Of a DNA stretch of 64,000 bases, positions 43,753-52,492 are shown piece by piece. Below the pieces are notes generated by a model. It did not search any database. It saw nothing but the letters and a program-made list of their open reading frames with translations, and was not told where the DNA came from. The DNA comes from CAYSCZ01 sp964429655. GTDB taxonomy: Bacteria; Bacteroidota; Bacteroidia; Cytophagales; Cyclobacteriaceae. Position numbers and translations under genes: made by a program. Location of the stretch: contig CAYSCZ010000010.1 in the NCBI GenBank assembly GCA_964429655.1, forward strand, positions 7,042 to 71,041, in the 5' to 3' direction. Within the stretch, counting starts at the first letter, position 1, and each line of letters begins with the position of its first letter.

Positions 43753-44854
43753 TAGATTTCCTCAATTTATTGTGACGAATAATTTCTTTTAATCTTTTTA
43801 CCCCTTTACCAAACGGGAGATAAGTTATACCATTTTTGTTATTCATAGCGCTTATATCTGCAAGAACTTTAAGATGATGGATAACATCTTTGTAGGCCTT
43901 TAGTAAAGTGTAATTTGAATCGTAAATATGACCGGGTTCAGACCCTGCACCATTTAATTCAAGGATCTTAAAGTTTATACCTTGTTCCAAATCCTGAATG
44001 GAAGCAGCTTTAACATCGTATCTACCAAAGTAAAACCCGTTAATCTGAGCAGAAATTTTATCGAAGGTTTCTACCAACCTATTTGAAATAAAGCCAGACC
44101 CATTTATAAAGCGGGTTCCCCGGCAATGATTACCAATAGGTTCTAACATGATGCACTCTCCCTTATTCGGAACATAATCAATAAGCGCTGGCCTTCGTTC
44201 AGACGCCTCTTTAATTTGAATATATGAGCGCGTATTTTGCATCATTAACTGCCTAACATTTTTTGAGCCATCTCCTAGTACTGATAAGTGCTCTTTCAGA
44301 ACCAGGGAACTAATATGCCCTTTCTGCTCATTTGGATATCTGTAGTAAAATATACCGATCTCTTCTTTGTAATCTACGAACTCCTGAATAAGATAATCAA
44401 CTTTTATATTCTGATGATAAGAAATTAATTGATTATCACTGCCTATTTTCTCTACCTTCCATCCACGTTCTCCGCGGTCAGGCTTTACGATGCACGGATA
44501 GGTAATACTGGATTTATTCTTGATAATAATTAATTCATCTATAGATATAACAGGAGAAATTTTAGTGGTTACCGGCAAATAATGCCTGGGGATCAATGAG
44601 TAAATATCGTATTTGGACTCTCCCATATATCCTCCAAAATCGATAGAAGGGTTAGAGGAAGTAAAAAAGAAAATCGACCTTGTTTTTAAAGTTATGTAGA
44701 CCCAGTAAATAAATATCGGCGTATAAAATACGGCAAATGGCCAATACTCATACCTGAAAATCCTATCAAACATTGTCCGCAGCCTGAAATTGATAGCACG
44801 CCAAAGGCTGAGACTAATTGGTTTGGGATTTTTGGTCAAATAACTGACCTTCAT
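43745..44854 (-). CDS. ATP-grasp enzyme (D-Ala-D-Ala ligase-like), membrane-associated
   Basis: 369 residues. A hydrophobic N-terminal segment (about 38-57, YWPFAVFYTPIFIYWVYITL) precedes the ATP-grasp fold. Visible are YPCIVKPDRGERGWKVEKI (nucleotide lysine), YLIQEFVDYKEEIGIFYYRY, LSVLGDGSKNVRQLM, FYFGRYDVKAASIQDLE, and the metal-binding end FKILELNGAGSEPGHIYD. It joins a carboxylate to an amine; the substrates are not evident. The gene is flanked by a DinB-like gene and a LysE transporter in the same operon, so a dipeptide or modified amino acid product is conceivable. Confidence 0.8.
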   Translation of the reverse strand: MKVSYLTKNPKPISLSLWRAINFRLRTMFDRIFRYEYWPFAVFYTPIFIYWVYITLKTRSIFFFTSSNPSIDFGGYMGESKYDIYSLIPRHYLPVTTKISPVISIDELIIIKNKSSITYPCIVKPDRGERGWKVEKIGSDNQLISYHQNIKVDYLIQEFVDYKEEIGIFYYRYPNEQKGHISSLVLKEHLSVLGDGSKNVRQLMMQNTRSYIQIKEASERRPALIDYVPNKGECIMLEPIGNHCRGTRFINGSGFISNRLVETFDKISAQINGFYFGRYDVKAASIQDLEQGINFKILELNGAGSEPGHIYDSNYTLLKAYKDVIHHLKVLADISAMNNKNGITYLPFGKGVKRLKEIIRHNKLRKSID

Positions 44855-45369
44855 TAATATTTTTCTAAATTTCTTTGATATCTGATGGTAGAGCTAGCGA
44901 CCCCAAAGTTTTCTGCTAAACGAAATGTCGGGTTTATTTCCTTAATGCCAATTTTAACTAGTGCCATATGATGGACAGCGTGCTCAATATTATAAGCTAG
45001 TTCCCTGTAAAAATTAGATGTCATATTTAGTACCTCTGCATCGTCAGTTATTGAATAATCAACCTCAAATTCCAGATCAAAATTCTCACTATTTCTATTC
45101 ACAAAATCCCTTATGGTTTTGATCACACTAAGCGCGAGGTTTTTATCCTCTTGTATGTAATTATCGTGCCTTCTTTTATCATAATTTAATTTCCCGGAGT
45201 TTGAAGCATCAATCAAACAAATAAAAAATTCCAAAGTATGTCTTACGTGTTGACCTACGGTTGCATGACTTAGTTGTATGGAAGGCGAAGTGAATTCCTT
45301 TTGATTTAATTGGCCAACTACCTCTTCAAGTTGAAACAGTAGCTCGTTCGCTGTAGAATTAATATTCAT
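44854..45369 (-). CDS. DinB-like metal-binding protein
   Basis: 171 residues from ATG 45369 (MNINSTANELLFQLEE). The longer frame to 45438 contains the -7 promoter box at 45401, which favours the shorter start. A four-helix bundle is predicted, with candidate metal ligands in HATVGQHVRHTLEFF and NIEHAVHHMALVKIG (the typical three-His DinB arrangement). The family includes thiol transferases; its partner thiol is unknown. It shares one base with the ATP-grasp gene. Confidence 0.8.
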   Translation of the reverse strand: MNINSTANELLFQLEEVVGQLNQKEFTSPSIQLSHATVGQHVRHTLEFFICLIDASNSGKLNYDKRRHDNYIQEDKNLALSVIKTIRDFVNRNSENFDLEFEVDYSITDDAEVLNMTSNFYRELAYNIEHAVHHMALVKIGIKEINPTFRLAENFGVASSTIRYQRNLEKY

Positions 45370-45400
45370 ATTAAACTGTAAAATAACTTTAATAAGACTA

Positions 45401-45408
45401 CAAAAATA
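45401..45408 (-). promoter_or_regulatory. -7 box (TATTTTTG) before the DinB/ATP-grasp/LysE run
   Basis: TATTTTTG on the minus strand fits TAnnTTTG and lies 31 bases before the ATG at 45369. No convincing -33 TTG is correctly spaced. Confidence 0.5.
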
Positions 45409-45471
45409 TTCCTTATTTGCTAAATAATCACTTGGCAACAGTCAATTTAACAATGATGCGTAATGAAAAAT

Positions 45472-45918
45472 TCAATTAGCTAAAATCTTTGACCAGTTCA
45501 AATCTGCTTGCCCCTTCAGATTATCTTCATCCTTATTCCATGATTTAAGGGTATTATTAAATCTGAAATTATAGAATAAATAGAGTCTATCGTCAATAAT
45601 TTTATAAGTTTCCGGATCAACTTTAACTTTTTCTCCGGTAATACCCATAGCATAAGCACACCATCCTCCATAGGCTGGAACATACATTTTAGGATCATTC
45701 TTAAACCTTTCTAAGTTTATCTTACTCAAAAACCTATAGGTAGCATCATTAAATTTAAAAGTAACAGAGGATGAGCCTTTTTTAGGGCCTTTATGATAAT
45801 AGCTTACAGGATCATAACCATCAATCGCTAAGCCGCTCTCCGATATGTTTAAGTGTTGACTCCGTAAATTTTGAACGCCAGGTATACTAAGAATTAGAAT
45901 TAGGAATAAAAATTTCAT
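45472..45918 (-). CDS. Secreted YHS-domain protein
   Basis: 148 residues. It has a signal peptide (MKFLFLILILSIPGVQNLRSQ). The YHS-like core reads AIDGYDPVSYYHKGPKKG, TFKFNDATYRFLSKINLERFKNDPKMYVPAYGGWCAYAMG (in parts: NDATYRFLS, PAYGGWCAYAMG) and VDPETYKIIDDRLYLFYN. Secreted YHS proteins often bind metals, but the role here is unknown. It follows recX by 8 bases and is likely the last gene of the nadC-recX transcript. Confidence 0.88.
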   Translation of the reverse strand: MKFLFLILILSIPGVQNLRSQHLNISESGLAIDGYDPVSYYHKGPKKGSSSVTFKFNDATYRFLSKINLERFKNDPKMYVPAYGGWCAYAMGITGEKVKVDPETYKIIDDRLYLFYNFRFNNTLKSWNKDEDNLKGQADLNWSKILAN

Positions 45919-45926
45919 AAAAAAAA

Positions 45927-46397
45927 TTAGTCGTCAAAGCTAGATATATAATCCAGATCCAAGGTTTTTATAATGTCATATTCATAACCTTTTTGGATTA
46001 AATATTTTACTGTTCTTTGGTGCGTGTTGTCTTTAGAGGCTTTTATTAATGACGTGTATTTCTTTTTATAAAGATCTTTTATTTGATTTTGATAGTCTTC
46101 GTTTTCTATCTGGTTAAGTGATTCCTGAATGAATTCTGGTTCTAACCCTTTAAGCTTTAAAGCATGTGCAATTTTTGTTTTGCCCCACTTATTAATACGG
46201 AATTTACCCATGACATATTCTTTAGCAAATCGCTTTTCATCCAGGAAACCTTCTTGTTCTAGCCATGATATCAATTTTTCCTCGGATAAAAGGGACAGAT
46301 TAAGTTTTTTTAATCTAATCTCAACCTCACGCCTGCATCGCTCCCGGTACGTGCAGTATTTGGCTAGACCGGTTTTATATTTCTCCAGATCATTCAA
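45927..46397 (-). CDS. recX: Regulatory protein RecX
   Basis: 156 residues made of three-helix RecX repeats (YCTYRERCRREVEIRLKKL; LISWLEQEGFLDEKRFAKEYV; KWGKTKIAHALKLKGLEPEFI; HQRTVKYLIQKGYEYDII). It modulates RecA filament growth. The start overlaps the YcxB-like gene by 4 bases (ATGA). recA itself is not in the window. Confidence 0.92.
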   Translation of the reverse strand: MNDLEKYKTGLAKYCTYRERCRREVEIRLKKLNLSLLSEEKLISWLEQEGFLDEKRFAKEYVMGKFRINKWGKTKIAHALKLKGLEPEFIQESLNQIENEDYQNQIKDLYKKKYTSLIKASKDNTHQRTVKYLIQKGYEYDIIKTLDLDYISSFDD

Positions 46398-46873
46398 CCT
46401 TCTTTTATGTAACCCTTTCTTTTCAAAATGGTCTCCATGAATTTTATCTCATGGTTAGAGTTAAATATTTTTTCCGGAAGGTAGATGAGTTGTGCTTTAC
46501 TCATGAACAATACAAAGAAATCTTTTCCTCTGATGGCCCTTTTGATATTTTCCCATTTAACAGGCATTCCTTGCTTTGAGGAAAGTTTAATCAAAATTTG
46601 TTGGCTCGATATTTCATAGGATAATTTCTCAAACATGAATTTACCCTGCTCCAGCTGAGTTACACCTGTAAATTGAATCAACCAAAACAAAATATATAGA
46701 ACCAACGCTATGGTAGGTCCAATAAACCACCAAATAGATGGCACTATAAGATAGCCTGAAAATAACCCAAAATAAATCAACAATACCCACCATTGTTGTC
46801 TTAAGGTATGCAGTAAGGCTGTCTTAATGTATATTTTCTGGGGCATCTTATATTTTTTAGTTCGTACAACCAT
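46394..46873 (-). CDS. YcxB-like membrane protein
   Basis: 159 residues. Two membrane helices (about 20-60; WWVLLIYFGLFSGYLIVPSIWWF and GPTIALVLYILFWLIQF) are followed by a soluble domain with FEKLSYEISSQQILIKLSSKQG and PVKWENIKRAIRGKDFFVLFMSKAQLIYLPEKIF (in parts: WENIKRAIRG, QLIYLPEKIF). That is the C-terminal YcxB-like fold. Function unknown. It sits between nadC (2-base gap) and recX (4-base overlap). Confidence 0.78.
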   Translation of the reverse strand: MVVRTKKYKMPQKIYIKTALLHTLRQQWWVLLIYFGLFSGYLIVPSIWWFIGPTIALVLYILFWLIQFTGVTQLEQGKFMFEKLSYEISSQQILIKLSSKQGMPVKWENIKRAIRGKDFFVLFMSKAQLIYLPEKIFNSNHEIKFMETILKRKGYIKEG

Positions 46874-46875
46874 TT

Positions 46876-47733
46876 TTAAACTGCTTTTAAACTTAAGTCG
46901 ACACTTTTATATGAATGGGTTAATGAACCTACAGATATATAGTCGACACCTGTACCGGCAACCTCTAAAATATTATTTTCATTAATCCCACCAGAGGCTT
47001 CAATCTCACAATCCCCATTTATCAATTTGACGGCCTGTTTCATCTCCGAGGGCAACATATTATCAAGCAATATTCTGGTAACACCGCCCGCTTTAAGTGC
47101 CGCTTTTACCTCGTTCATATTTCTGGTCTCTACAATTACAGGTAAATCCAGATTGTTTTTATCCAGATAATCCTTAACAGCTTTTATGGCCTTTCCAACC
47201 CCTCCCACGAAATCTATGTGATTATCTTTTAACATGATGGTATCATACAACCCAAAACGATGATTGACACCCCCACCAATAACTACTGCCCACTTTTCCA
47301 GCATTCGGAAGTTAGGTGTGGTCTTCCTGGTATCAAGTAATTTAGCTTTAGTTGATTTTATAAAATCTGACAACCGATAAGTCTTGGTAGCGATACCACT
47401 CATTCTTTGCATGCAATTCAAGATTAGTCGCTCTGACATTAGAATAGTTTGGGCATCGCCTTCAATTGTTCCAATCACATCGTCATATTTAACGGAGTCC
47501 CCATCTTTAAAATTAAACCTGGTTACAAATTCCTTATTATAGTATTTAAGTATGTAACCAGCCATCTCAACGCCGGCTATTACCCCATAGTCCTTACATA
47601 AGATTTGAACCTTTCGTGTAACCCCTTCAGGTATTATGGCTTTGGATGTATGGTCACCATCTCCAACGTCTTCCTGAAGTGCAGACTTGATAAAGTCTTC
47701 GATATTTTTTTGCGTAATGTATTTTAAATCCAC
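46876..47733 (-). CDS. nadC: Nicotinate-nucleotide diphosphorylase (carboxylating)
   Basis: 285 residues. It converts quinolinate and PRPP to nicotinate mononucleotide in NAD synthesis. Motifs: ALQEDVGDGDHTSKAI, LNCMQRMSGIATKTY, LLDTRKTTPNFRMLEKWAV (in parts: DTRKTTPNFR), GGGVNHRFGLYDTIMLKDNHID (in parts: GVNHRFGLYD, MLKDNHID) and IEASGGINENNI. nadA and nadB are not nearby. It follows DUF4783 by 22 bases in the same run. Confidence 0.97.
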   Translation of the reverse strand: MDLKYITQKNIEDFIKSALQEDVGDGDHTSKAIIPEGVTRKVQILCKDYGVIAGVEMAGYILKYYNKEFVTRFNFKDGDSVKYDDVIGTIEGDAQTILMSERLILNCMQRMSGIATKTYRLSDFIKSTKAKLLDTRKTTPNFRMLEKWAVVIGGGVNHRFGLYDTIMLKDNHIDFVGGVGKAIKAVKDYLDKNNLDLPVIVETRNMNEVKAALKAGGVTRILLDNMLPSEMKQAVKLINGDCEIEASGGINENNILEVAGTGVDYISVGSLTHSYKSVDLSLKAV

Positions 47734-47755
47734 CCCGCAAAAATATGCGGAAATT

Positions 47756-48148
47756 TCATTCCTTACTCAAATCAAAAGTATCAATGAGGTATTTATCCCC
47801 AAACTTTTTAATTAGGATGTATGACCGGAACGAACCCCCGGTGTAGTTGTACTTTCCAATAAGATACTTCAATCCTTCTGGTGAAGAGCCCTGATGAATG
47901 TATTCAAAATCTACCGGCGGGTAGTTGCTAAAAAAGTCTTTGATAATTGCTTCAGCCTGTACCCTGCTGTAGTTGGCATTTTCACCTTCAATTTTTAATT
48001 CTATGGTTTCATTGAAAAAATTAGAAAGTTCTTTGGAACTCCCTGATTTTAATGCCAAACCAATATTGTTTATCTCTTGCTCTTGGCCATGAGCTAGTAT
48101 TGATATCAAAAAGAAAAAAGTAACTGCCCAAATATTTTTCAAACTCAT
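47756..48148 (-). CDS. DUF4783-family secreted protein
   Basis: 130 residues. The signal peptide (MSLKNIWAVTFFFLISILAHG) is followed by an NTF2/SnoaL-like small fold (IGLALKSGSSKELSNFF; AEAIIKDFFSNYPPVDFEYIHQG; YLIGKYNYTGGSFRSYILIKK). This is the Bacteroidota DUF4783 family, function unknown. It is commonly found just before nadC. A good promoter lies 15 bases upstream. Confidence 0.85.
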   Translation of the reverse strand: MSLKNIWAVTFFFLISILAHGQEQEINNIGLALKSGSSKELSNFFNETIELKIEGENANYSRVQAEAIIKDFFSNYPPVDFEYIHQGSSPEGLKYLIGKYNYTGGSFRSYILIKKFGDKYLIDTFDLSKE

Positions 48149-48162
48149 AAATTTTAACTGTC

Positions 48163-48194
48163 CAAAATTATGCCAAGAGGTAACAATAAATCAA
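48163..48194 (-). promoter_or_regulatory. Bacteroidota promoter for the DUF4783-nadC-recX run
   Basis: On the minus strand TTG (48194-48192), a 21-base spacer, then TAATTTTG (48170-48163), 14 bases before the ATG at 48148. Both boxes and spacing fit the consensus. Confidence 0.65.
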
Positions 48195-48243
48195 GTTAAT
48201 ATAATCATGACTTTGTTCCAATCTAATCTCGTTTAATAATTGA

Positions 48244-48251
48244 TATATTTG
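48244..48251 (+). promoter_or_regulatory. -7 box (TATATTTG) immediately before gpmI
   Basis: TATATTTG ends only four bases before the gpmI ATG (48256). If used, the transcript would begin at or next to the start codon. No properly spaced TTG is seen, so the call is tentative. Confidence 0.35.
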
Positions 48252-48255
48252 TATT

Positions 48256-49773
48256 ATGTCGAAAAAGGTAATTCTCTTAATTATGGATGGCTGGGGTTTG
48301 GCAAAAAACCCTGAGGTTTCTGCTATAGATAAAGCAGAAACGCCATTTGTTGATTCTTTGTATACTAAATATCCCCATAGCACACTGGATGCTTCCGGTA
48401 TGTCAGTGGGACTACCAGATGGGCAAATGGGTAATTCGGAAGTCGGTCATATGAATATTGGCGCCGGTAAAGTTGTGTACCAGGACCTGGTCAAAATTAA
48501 TAATGCCGTTAAAGAAAATACATTGGCAGAACAAAAAGCTTTGCAGGAAGCCTTTAATCATGCCAAAGAAAATAATAAAGCTTTCCATCTAATTGGTTTG
48601 GTATCCGACGGAGGCGTGCATTCTCATATCGATCACTTAAAGGGCTTATGCAGTGCTGCTCATAGCTTTGGGCTGAATGATGTTTTTATTCACGCATTTA
48701 CAGACGGACGTGACACTGACCCCAAAGCAGGCGTTAATTACTTGAAGTCTTTGGAAGAACACTTAAATAATACCACAGGCAGAATTGCATCTGTTACTGG
48801 CAGGTATTATGCGATGGACCGTGATAAAAGATGGGCCAGGGTAAAACTGGCATATGACGCCCTGGTTCATGGGGAGGGCTTGAAAACTGATAATATTTTT
48901 GAGGCCATAGAAAAATCTTACCAGGAAGGGGTTACTGACGAGTTCATTAAGCCGATTATAAATGTAGATCATGGTGAACCCATAGCAAAAATTAAAGATG
49001 GCGATGTTGTGATGTGCTTCAACTTTAGAACCGATAGGGGAAGACAAATAACCCAGGCACTTACGCAACAGGATTTTGAGACGTTTGATATGAAAAAGCT
49101 TTCACTCTATTACCTGACCATGACCAACTATGATGACACATTTAAAGATATTAAAGTTGTTTATGGCAAAAACGATCTCAATAACACACTGGGAGAAGTC
49201 CTTTCCAGAAATGGGAAAAAACAAATCCGCATTGCTGAAACAGAAAAGTATCCTCACGTTACATTCTTCTTCTCCGGTGGAAAGGAAGTAGAGTTTGAAG
49301 GAGAAAAAAGGATTCTTTGCCCTTCCCCGAAAGTTGCTACATACGACCTACAGCCTGAAATGAGTGCTTATGATATCAGGGATAGCATAATACCTGAACT
49401 TAAAAGTAAAGAATCGGATTTTATATGCTTGAACTTTGCAAATGCTGACATGGTAGGACATACCGGAGTCTTTGAAGCGGCAGTTAAAGCTTGCGAAACA
49501 GTGGATAAATGCGTAAAAGACGTAATTGAAACTGCTTTGGAGAATGATTATACCTCCATCATCATAGCAGACCATGGTAACTCAGATATCATGATAAACC
49601 CAGATGGCTCGCCGCATACGGCCCACACCACCAATCTGGTGCCTTGCATCATTGTTGATAATTCTTTTAATGGGAAAGTAAAAAATGGCAAATTAGGTGA
49701 TATTGCCCCGACCATTTGTAAAATAATGGGCATTGACACCAGCGAGGAAATGACTGGAGACGTATTAATTTAG
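48256..49773 (+). CDS. gpmI: 2,3-bisphosphoglycerate-independent phosphoglycerate mutase
   Basis: 505 residues. It is a Mn-dependent glycolytic and gluconeogenic enzyme. Motifs: VILLIMDGWGLAKNPE, the phospho-serine nucleophile in GQMGNSEVGHMNIGAG (Ser 61), HAFTDGRDTDPKAG, GRYYAMDRDKRW, MCFNFRTDRGRQITQ, and the metal sites NFANADMVGHTGVFEAAVKACE (in parts: NFANADMVGHTG) and IADHGNSDIMI with GSPHTAHTTN. It is divergent from DUF4783. Confidence 0.98.
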   Translation: MSKKVILLIMDGWGLAKNPEVSAIDKAETPFVDSLYTKYPHSTLDASGMSVGLPDGQMGNSEVGHMNIGAGKVVYQDLVKINNAVKENTLAEQKALQEAFNHAKENNKAFHLIGLVSDGGVHSHIDHLKGLCSAAHSFGLNDVFIHAFTDGRDTDPKAGVNYLKSLEEHLNNTTGRIASVTGRYYAMDRDKRWARVKLAYDALVHGEGLKTDNIFEAIEKSYQEGVTDEFIKPIINVDHGEPIAKIKDGDVVMCFNFRTDRGRQITQALTQQDFETFDMKKLSLYYLTMTNYDDTFKDIKVVYGKNDLNNTLGEVLSRNGKKQIRIAETEKYPHVTFFFSGGKEVEFEGEKRILCPSPKVATYDLQPEMSAYDIRDSIIPELKSKESDFICLNFANADMVGHTGVFEAAVKACETVDKCVKDVIETALENDYTSIIIADHGNSDIMINPDGSPHTAHTTNLVPCIIVDNSFNGKVKNGKLGDIAPTICKIMGIDTSEEMTGDVLI

Positions 49774-49796
49774 TTGGGATACAACTTTCTATAAAC

Positions 49797-50384
49797 TTGC
49801 AAACATTCTTTGCTTACTTAAATAATTACATTGTTATTGTACTCATGAGTATCACTATGCTTGGTTGTGGGGTACCTGAGTATAAGGCGTTAAATCAATC
49901 AGGTTTTTTTCCTTTAGATTCATTGATTCATAGTAATATCTCCCAGCTGGCTAATAATAGGAAAGCTTTATACAAAGAGGCATGGATTGATGATGGATAT
50001 GAAGTCATCACAATACCATCAGATTCCGTGGATTGGGGTCAAGAACTTGGTATTCTTTATCAGGCCAACTTAAACAAACCCAGTTATAAGGGGGGCTACA
50101 CTAGAAAAGATGAAGATTTCAATGGAAATAAGATAATTTCTTACAACAAAAAGAAAGATGAAAGCATGGATATTAAATCATTCTATATATATACTTCGAA
50201 TCATTTGGATAGCATTAAAGCTTCTGTAGTGACAAACAATGCATTGTATGACATGAAAAGAACCTTTAAGATGTTATTCAATGATCAAAATAAGTTGAAA
50301 TCGTATCAAATAGAAGGCTTTCAAAAACTAACATTTGGAGACCCCACCAGCTTTAAAGTAAAAGGAAAAATCATTGATGATTAA
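49797..50384 (+). CDS. Probable lipoprotein of unknown function
   Basis: 195 residues from TTG 49797. A hydrophobic N-terminus ends MLGC (Cys 23), an acceptable lipobox. The body is soluble and mixed (ALYKEAWIDDGYEVITIPS; GILYQANLNKPSYKGGYTRKD; LYDMKRTFKMLFNDQNKLKSYQIEGF). An ATG within the signal helix is the only ATG alternative and would give too short a signal. No family is recognised. It overlaps the ABC exporter gene by 11 bases, so the two are probably expressed together. Confidence 0.7.
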   Translation: MQTFFAYLNNYIVIVLMSITMLGCGVPEYKALNQSGFFPLDSLIHSNISQLANNRKALYKEAWIDDGYEVITIPSDSVDWGQELGILYQANLNKPSYKGGYTRKDEDFNGNKIISYNKKKDESMDIKSFYIYTSNHLDSIKASVVTNNALYDMKRTFKMLFNDQNKLKSYQIEGFQKLTFGDPTSFKVKGKIIDD

Positions 50385-52161
50385 CAACAAAAAGGAATCA
50401 GCGACCAAGCGAAAAAAAAACTTCCGGATACTATTAAGCCTTTTAGAGTACATAAGACCTTACCAATGGAAGTTCGTACTGGGTTTAGTATTATTATTTA
50501 TCTCCAGCGCTCTTTTTCTGGTTTTCCCCACGATCTCAGGTATTTTAATTGATGTGGCAAGTGATAAAGAACATCCTTACTTTAATAGCCTGGAACAAGT
50601 AGCCATTGCATTTCTCGTGATACTATTTTTTCAGAGTTTTATTTCGTTCTTCAGAGTAATACTATTTGCTCAGATTAGCGAAAAAGCCATTGCTGACATC
50701 AGGTACAATTTGTATGACCATCTGCTTTTTCTTACGATGAGTTTTTATGACGAACGAAGGACTGGTGAGTTGATCAGTCGTATAACCTCAGATATTGGCA
50801 TTATTCAAAATACCTTTTCCATCACTCTGGCTGAATTGATCCGGCAAATGGTTATACTTATTTTTGGAATCAGCCTGATATTTATTACTGCCCCAAAGCT
50901 CAGTCTGTTCATGCTTATTCTTGTTCCGGCCCTGATTGTCCTGGCTATGATTTTCGGTCGGTTTATAAGAAAGCTATCCAAAAAAACCCAGGACTTGCTA
51001 GCTAATTCAAACATTATTGTTGAGGAAACAATCTCAGCGATCAAAACGGTAAAAGCCTTCACTAACGAATTATTTGAAATAGGCCGTTATCGAAATGCCC
51101 TGAATAAAACAGTTAGTTTCGCAATTAAAACAGCTTACTATCGTGCAGGATTTATTGCTTTTATAATTTTCGCGCTTTTTGGGTCACTGGTGGCCGTGAT
51201 GTGGTATGGAGCCAGCCTTGTACAATCCGGGGAATTAAGTGTTGGGGAATTGGTATCCTTTATCCTTTACACTACATTTATTGGAGCTTCGTTGGCTGGC
51301 CTGGGTGATTTGATAGGCCAATTACAAAAGTCTGTAGGGGCAACAGAGCGTATCATGGAAATCATGGATGAACCTGTAGAGCAAGGATTTACCGATGGGT
51401 TAAAGAAACCTATTCACCTGAATGGAGCAATAGAATACAGAAATGTGACTTTTAGTTATCCCTCAAGAAAGGAAATTAATATCCTTAATGATTTCCATCT
51501 GAATATAAAATCGGGTGAAAAAATTGCGCTGGTAGGGCATAGTGGTTCTGGTAAATCAACAATAATTCAGCTACTGCTTCATTACTACCTACCAAATGAT
51601 GGTCAAGTAATTTTAGATGAACATGAAAGCCGTACTATTCATTTAAGTGCATTAAGGCAAAATATTGCAGTCGTTCCTCAAGATGTTGTGCTTTTTGGAG
51701 GTAGCATTAAGGAAAACATTTTATATGGTAAGCCTAACGCTTCACAAGAGATGGTCATTGAGGCAGCAAAATCCGCAAATGCCTTGGAATTCATTGAATC
51801 CTTCCCGGAGGGCTTTGAAACAACAGTTGGTGAAAAAGGGATAAAATTATCAGGGGGGCAGAAGCAACGGCTGGCAATAGCCAGGGCCATTCTCAAAGAT
51901 CCTAAGATTCTTATTCTGGATGAGGCAACCAGTTCACTCGACACAGAATCTGAAAAACTAGTGCAGAATGCTATTGAGAAGTTAATGAAAAATAGAACCA
52001 CCATCATCATTGCCCACAGATTAAGCACCATCAGAAAAGTAGATAAGATCTATGTTATTGAAAATGGGCAGATTAAAGAAAAAGGGAGCCACACCGAACT
52101 GCTTAATGGAGCAGGAACATATTCTAATTTAATAAAAATGCAATTTGAGGACAGCTGCTAA
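50374..52161 (+). CDS. ABC transporter ATP-binding/permease protein (MsbA-like half-transporter)
   Basis: 595 residues. The membrane domain (about 1-330) has six helices and the coupling sequence MSFYDERRTGELISRITSD. The ATPase domain shows Walker A VGHSGSGKSTIIQ, Q-loop AVVPQDVVLFGGSIKENI, signature LSGGQKQRLAIARAIL, Walker B ILILDEATSSLDTESE and H-loop IIIAHRLSTI. It works as a dimer exporting lipids or drugs; the substrate is not evident. The start is taken at 50374, with a second ATG one codon later. A 4-base convergent overlap joins it to the next gene. Confidence 0.94.
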   Translation: MMINNKKESATKRKKNFRILLSLLEYIRPYQWKFVLGLVLLFISSALFLVFPTISGILIDVASDKEHPYFNSLEQVAIAFLVILFFQSFISFFRVILFAQISEKAIADIRYNLYDHLLFLTMSFYDERRTGELISRITSDIGIIQNTFSITLAELIRQMVILIFGISLIFITAPKLSLFMLILVPALIVLAMIFGRFIRKLSKKTQDLLANSNIIVEETISAIKTVKAFTNELFEIGRYRNALNKTVSFAIKTAYYRAGFIAFIIFALFGSLVAVMWYGASLVQSGELSVGELVSFILYTTFIGASLAGLGDLIGQLQKSVGATERIMEIMDEPVEQGFTDGLKKPIHLNGAIEYRNVTFSYPSRKEINILNDFHLNIKSGEKIALVGHSGSGKSTIIQLLLHYYLPNDGQVILDEHESRTIHLSALRQNIAVVPQDVVLFGGSIKENILYGKPNASQEMVIEAAKSANALEFIESFPEGFETTVGEKGIKLSGGQKQRLAIARAILKDPKILILDEATSSLDTESEKLVQNAIEKLMKNRTTIIIAHRLSTIRKVDKIYVIENGQIKEKGSHTELLNGAGTYSNLIKMQFEDSC

Positions 52162-52385
52162 ACCAATGTATCCTCAGTAGGTGACTTGCTTCTCGGCGAA
52201 TCCGGCAGAACTACGCCCGGCGGTAAATCCAATTTAGGAGGGTCCGGTATTTTTATTCCTCCGTCCTGGTCATCATCATCTTCAGAATTGCCGCTGGTAT
52301 TGTCTAATACAGATAACAATAAAAACAACAAAAACACATAAACGAAAACTGATATAGCGATATCTAAAAAGTAGCTATTTACCAT
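52158..52385 (-). CDS. Small membrane protein with Pro/Asp-rich tail
   Basis: 75 residues. One strong membrane helix (about 7-27, LDIAISVFVYVFLLFLLLSVL) is followed by an acidic Asp run (NSEDDDDQDGG) and a Pro-rich tail (IKIPDPPKLDLPPGVVLP). Composition of this kind suggests a disordered periplasmic or cytoplasmic tail. No family is recognised. It is convergent with the ABC gene and 107 bases before purE's stop on the same strand. Confidence 0.5.
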   Translation of the reverse strand: MVNSYFLDIAISVFVYVFLLFLLLSVLDNTSGNSEDDDDQDGGIKIPDPPKLDLPPGVVLPDSPRSKSPTEDTLV

Positions 52386-52492
52386 ATTGAAATATAATCG
52401 AGTTATTTGTAACGATAATAGTAATTGATCATCAAAAAATCAAACAATAGACATACAATCAGAAAAAATGTCTATACTTTTTGATTATGGAC

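Noticed and set aside
52158..52385. Small Asp/Pro-rich protein as a type IX secretion substrate
   Set aside because: It has no T9SS C-terminal domain and is far too short; the acidic tail alone is not evidence.
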